Source of the DNA: Vespa crabro
Lineage: Eukaryota; Arthropoda; Insecta; Hymenoptera; Vespidae
Assembly (NCBI RefSeq): GCF_910589235.1
Contig: NC_060961.1
Span: 6,230,001-6,294,000, forward strand
Length of the DNA stretch: 64,000 nucleotides
Direction of reading: 5' to 3'
The position numbers were made by a program, and so were the translations under genes. Below are positions 61,705 through 64,000 of the stretch, piece after piece. The notes under the pieces are model-generated. The model ran no database searches. It saw only the letters and a program-made list of their open reading frames with translations, and was not told the DNA's origin. The stretch's first letter is position 1, and every line of letters starts with the position of its first letter.

Positions 61705-62379
61705 AAAAATAATAATAGTAAAAAAAAAAAATATCCGTATGATAGACTCCTGTATATTATTATAATATCAATTATTGTTTTATAATAGTGAATCATGAAT
61801 AAAGATAGTACGATCATTGATTTTAAAGAAAGCAAGAAACCAATAATTTGATATAGGATAAAATTTCTGATCAGATAGTTACTTACAAAAAGTTTCGTAT
61901 CTATTATTAGATTCGAAATCTATTATACGATTCAAGCCTATTTGGAGGCATTACTTTCATTTTTCGATACGTATCCACAAAAGATTCGTATCGAATTTTA
62001 TTTGAATACGTAATATACGTAGAATACATAGATCTATCGTTTTTATTTTTCGAAATAATTATATAGAAGCGTTTGAATCCGATCAGTTAAAGTATCAAAT
62101 ATATGTTTGTGTGATACTTTATATTCGACTACTAATTATGAGAAGTCGTATATTTCTTTATTGAAAAATTACACGAAAAGTAAATAAAAAAAAAAGAAAA
62201 AGAAAAAAAAAAAATAATAATAATAATAACAATAAATAATAATAATAATAACAACCTAGGTATTTGTCGCCCATAAATCTGAACCGTTGCAAAAAGTTCA
62301 GAAAAGTAACTGTGACGATTTTTCTATTTTGGGTAGAACAGTTCATTGTCCCTTGTTACCTGATTGGAAATTTCATCAT
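50067..62379 (-). CDS. Myb: Myb transcription factor (animal A/B/c-Myb family, MuvB partner)
   Basis: Three-repeat Myb activator of cell-cycle genes. Inferred minus-strand coding exons are 62360-62379 (tentative start), 57891-58059, 56873-57031, 54589-54912, 54134-54491, 53608-54017, 53150-53466, 52956-53045, 50743-50868 and 50067-50201, about 700 residues, similar to B-Myb. R1 begins GRWTKEEDALLKQLV. R2 has GPKKWTLIARHLKGR, then IGKQCRERWHNHLNP. R3 has WTEAEDKIIVEAHRRVGNQW and DNAIKNHWNSTMRRK. The middle region has KQLPFSPSQFLN and TPRTPTPFKNALAELE, both hallmarks of B-Myb-type proteins. The last exon carries TVACGRTRDQLEM, matching the segment through which B-Myb binds LIN9-LIN52. The gene reads in frame except at the start of exon 54589-54912, where seven A's break the frame. 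The family call is certain; the first exon is not. Confidence 0.93.
50571..50680. repeat. Myb: (GAT)n repeat in the last Myb intron
   Basis: GATGAG units change to about 24 pure GAT units, 60 bp from the 5' splice site of exon 50743-50868. Confidence 0.95.
50869..52955. other. Myb: Myb intron
   Basis: 2.1-kb intron, AT-rich with A/T tracts (52140-52200, 52497-52565, 52760-52790). A less repetitive stretch sits at 51300-51470. Its first 84 bp (52872-52955) remain open in frame with the upstream exon up to a TAG. Confidence 0.65.
53529..53575. repeat. Myb: (AT)n microsatellite in a Myb intron
   Basis: About 23 AT units in the 141-bp intron 53467-53607. Confidence 0.9.
54913..56872. other. Myb: Myb intron between R1-R2 and R2-R3 exons
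   Basis: 2.0-kb intron with GA arrays (54975-55003, 55150-55225, 55540-55575, 56694-56735), TA runs (55468-55498, 55799-55819) and a complex island near 55990-56200. No nested gene supported. Confidence 0.65.
57032..57890. other. Myb: Myb intron with a GC-richer core
   Basis: 0.86-kb intron. A-rich at one end and a (GA)n at 57810-57856. The core 57400-57800 is GC-richer and holds an unexplained minus-strand ORF described separately. Confidence 0.6.
57597..57767 (-). CDS. Unrecognised ORF inside a Myb intron
   Basis: Minus-strand ORF from ATG 57767; about 57 unique residues (MALTLMRVKKRTAGVGTMKR at the start, HKFLNELRRALGQMPS later) before it enters a TA-rich repeat and ends at 57381. Composition is protein-like, but I know no family. 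It could be an alternative exon, a nested gene or chance. Confidence 0.18.
58892..58990. repeat. (ATC)n microsatellite
   Basis: 33 ATC units, about 99 bp without interruption. Confidence 0.95.
59326..59384. repeat. (GAT)n microsatellite
   Basis: GATGATGATG(G)TGATGATG tract of about 59 bp with one interruption, followed by ATA triplets. Confidence 0.9.
60676..60713. repeat. (AT)n microsatellite
   Basis: About 19 AT units. Confidence 0.9.
61642..61702. repeat. 61-nt A homopolymer
   Basis: 61 consecutive A's. No open reading frame or target-site duplication next to it marks it as a retrotransposon tail. Confidence 0.9.
62360..62379 (-). CDS. Myb: Tentative first coding exon of Myb
   Basis: The next exon of Myb (57891-58059) opens with the last base of a split codon, so its upstream exon must end two bases into a codon. 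Here the minus strand reads TGA, then ATG ATG and four more codons, then AG followed by a GTAACA donor. Joined, this gives MMKFPIRSRSGYD, in frame, with an in-frame stop just before the first ATG. Phase and donor fit, but the exon has only 20 coding bases and I cannot confirm it by homology. It implies a 4.3-kb first intron. Confidence 0.5.
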
Positions 62380-63133
62380 TCACGACGAATGACCACGAGC
62401 CAAATGGTATAGAAAAGGAAAAATAAGAAGGACTACAAGGACTACTTACATGGCCGTCTCTTAAATATATATGTACAAAATATATGTATATGTACGTGTA
62501 CATATACATATATATACATATATATATATATACATACACATACATCACACACCTATACATATATATATATACATATATAGGCAAAGACTCGTGGCTTGCC
62601 AAGCCACGAGACATCTGCCGAATTATCAAAAGTTTCCCCCCTTTTTTCAAACACGCTTCCTCCATTCTCCTGTCCCAGGGCACAGTAAGAAGGTTTCCCC
62701 TCTTTCTTACGACTTCGGGGGCGCCCTTCAGCGTTCAACGCGTCGTCTTCTTTTCTCCCCATTTACTACAGCACCTTCCTTCTCTATTCCTTCCTTCCTT
62801 CCGTCCGGCTGTCGTTCGTCACGCAACAATAAGGTCATCGTGCGAGTTACTCACACATCATCAAGAATCCTTTTTCTTTCCCTTATTTCGCAAATTCTTA
62901 TATACATGCATATATACGTGTGTATGTGCGTGTGCATGTGTGTGTGTGTGTATATAAGAATGAAAGATAGACCAACGAATCCTGGTTAACTTTTAAGTAT
63001 TAAACGATTCTATTGATTTGAATTATGCAACGATATTTCATCATTCAAATCGTTGAATTATTTTGAACGAATTAGCCTACGATAAAATTATTATTTTATA
63101 TTTTTTCCGAAGTTCTGTCCATAAAAAAAAAAG

Positions 63134-63180
<47 letters not shown>

Positions 63181-63718
63181 GGAAAATATTAGTTTCCGAT
63201 CTCAATTTTTCATAGTTACCAGGGAGACCAGGTGCATAAATCCAAATAGCATTCGTTCCTATTCGTGTCAGCTGCTTCCCTTACGTTCCACCCTCTTCGT
63301 TTTTCCACCCTTCGCGTTTCTTTGAACTTCGAGAGAAACGATGCTATCAATACTCTTTTCAATCGTCATTTTAAAGTTAATGTCTCGTACTAACATTACT
63401 TTCAATAAATGTAATTAGGAAGAACCGTGATTGGTCAATTGTTTATTAGATCTTATTGTTAATTAATACATTTAATCTCCAACGATTCCTTTAACGAATC
63501 CTACAGATATTATATCGAATTATTTATTCGAGAATACTATTCAATCAGATAAGTTCGATCCTATTTTATAGACCGAACTCTTTCCTTCGTGAATCATATG
63601 AATGGAATTATTATAAAGATCAGTCTTCCTTTAAATGACACACGAACTCGAGAACGAGATTCTTAAATGGCTCCTCCTGCTGCTGTATTCCCGTCGACAT
63701 AAAGAGAGAGAGAGAGAT

Positions 63719-63767
<49 letters not shown>

Positions 63768-64000
63768 AAAAAAATTCTATGAAGCTTATCTTGGCGCCAA
63801 CTACGGTAAAAAGAGTTGGCGACAGTGACGTAACTGAACATAACAATAACAAGTTAAATCGTTCCTTTTAGGAATAAGTTGATCATTGACCTCCCACAAG
63901 AAGATCATGTTTTGTTTTATTCAATAAAATGGCACATTGACTGATTCAAACATTGGACGAAACGGAAACGATTCTATTTCTTATGCGAAGATATTGGAAA
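62380..64000. other. Myb: Upstream of Myb: candidate 5' UTR and promoter DNA
   Basis: TA-rich repeats (62455-62580), a complex GC-richer stretch (62580-62870), GA arrays (63139-63180 and 63703-63762) and an E2F/CRE-like cluster at 63791-63833. No coding sequence supported. Confidence 0.45.
63791..63833. promoter_or_regulatory. E2F- and CRE-like site cluster
   Basis: Palindromic TTGGCGCCAA (63791-63800), a second TTGGCG (63816-63821) and TGACGTAA (63826-63833) within 43 bp. These resemble E2F and CREB/ATF sites of cell-cycle promoters. Linkage to Myb, 1.4 kb away, is inference. Confidence 0.4.

Larger units (their letters stand above)
58060..62359. other. Myb: Inferred first Myb intron
   Basis: 4.3 kb of repeat-rich DNA: T34 (58223-58256), (ATC)n (58892-58990), (GAT)n (59326-59384), (AT)n (60676-60713), A61 (61642-61702). 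Complex stretches at 58620-58740, 59085-59210, 59580-59830 and 60780-61110 could be regulatory. No coding exon recognised on either strand. Confidence 0.5.

Overview
The window is eukaryotic nuclear DNA from an insect. It is strongly AT-rich and unusually dense in microsatellites, and its genes are split by GT-AG introns. A Wnt gene of WntA type is present (a subfamily Drosophila lacks), and the conserved animal genes have insect-like sequences. I infer a holometabolous insect, most likely a hymenopteran (wasp, bee or ant), but nothing here proves the order. I see no bacterial, viral or intact transposon genes.

Layout: 1-21.7 kb has no convincing protein gene. Simple repeats and A/T tracts alternate with short, more GC-rich, non-repetitive islands that look like candidate regulatory DNA for the Wnt gene downstream. 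21.7-30.6 kb (+) holds six coding exons of that Wnt gene; its signal-peptide exon was not found. 30.7-36.8 kb is non-coding apart from one unexplained small ORF. 36.8-38.6 kb (-) is a complete four-exon UDP-glycosyltransferase-like gene that has lost several catalytic hallmarks. 40.2-42.0 kb (+) is Nup62 and 42.2-43.4 kb (-) is Hus1; they converge tail to tail about 200 bp apart. Hus1 and RCHY1/Pirh2 (45.0-46.7 kb, +) are divergent with about 1.6 kb between their start codons. 50.1-62.4 kb (-) is a long Myb gene of animal B-Myb type with ten inferred coding exons, including a 20-nt first coding exon and a C-terminal MuvB-binding exon.

The genes do not form an operon. Three of them serve cell proliferation and genome integrity: Hus1 in the 9-1-1 checkpoint clamp, RCHY1 as a RING E3 ligase, and Myb in the MuvB/DREAM cell-cycle transcription complex. 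Nup62 is a nuclear-pore channel protein. WntA is a secreted patterning signal, and its isolation in a large gene-poor region is typical of developmental regulators.

The main points of interest are: an apparent reading-frame break in a homopolymer inside Myb repeat R2; a UGT that looks like a pseudoenzyme; a perfect hairpin over the Myb stop codon; an unusual Wnt with a Gly-rich N-terminal insert and no recognisable NLHN motif; and a 62-bp perfect palindrome in the Wnt upstream region. I did not find a clearly new multi-gene system.
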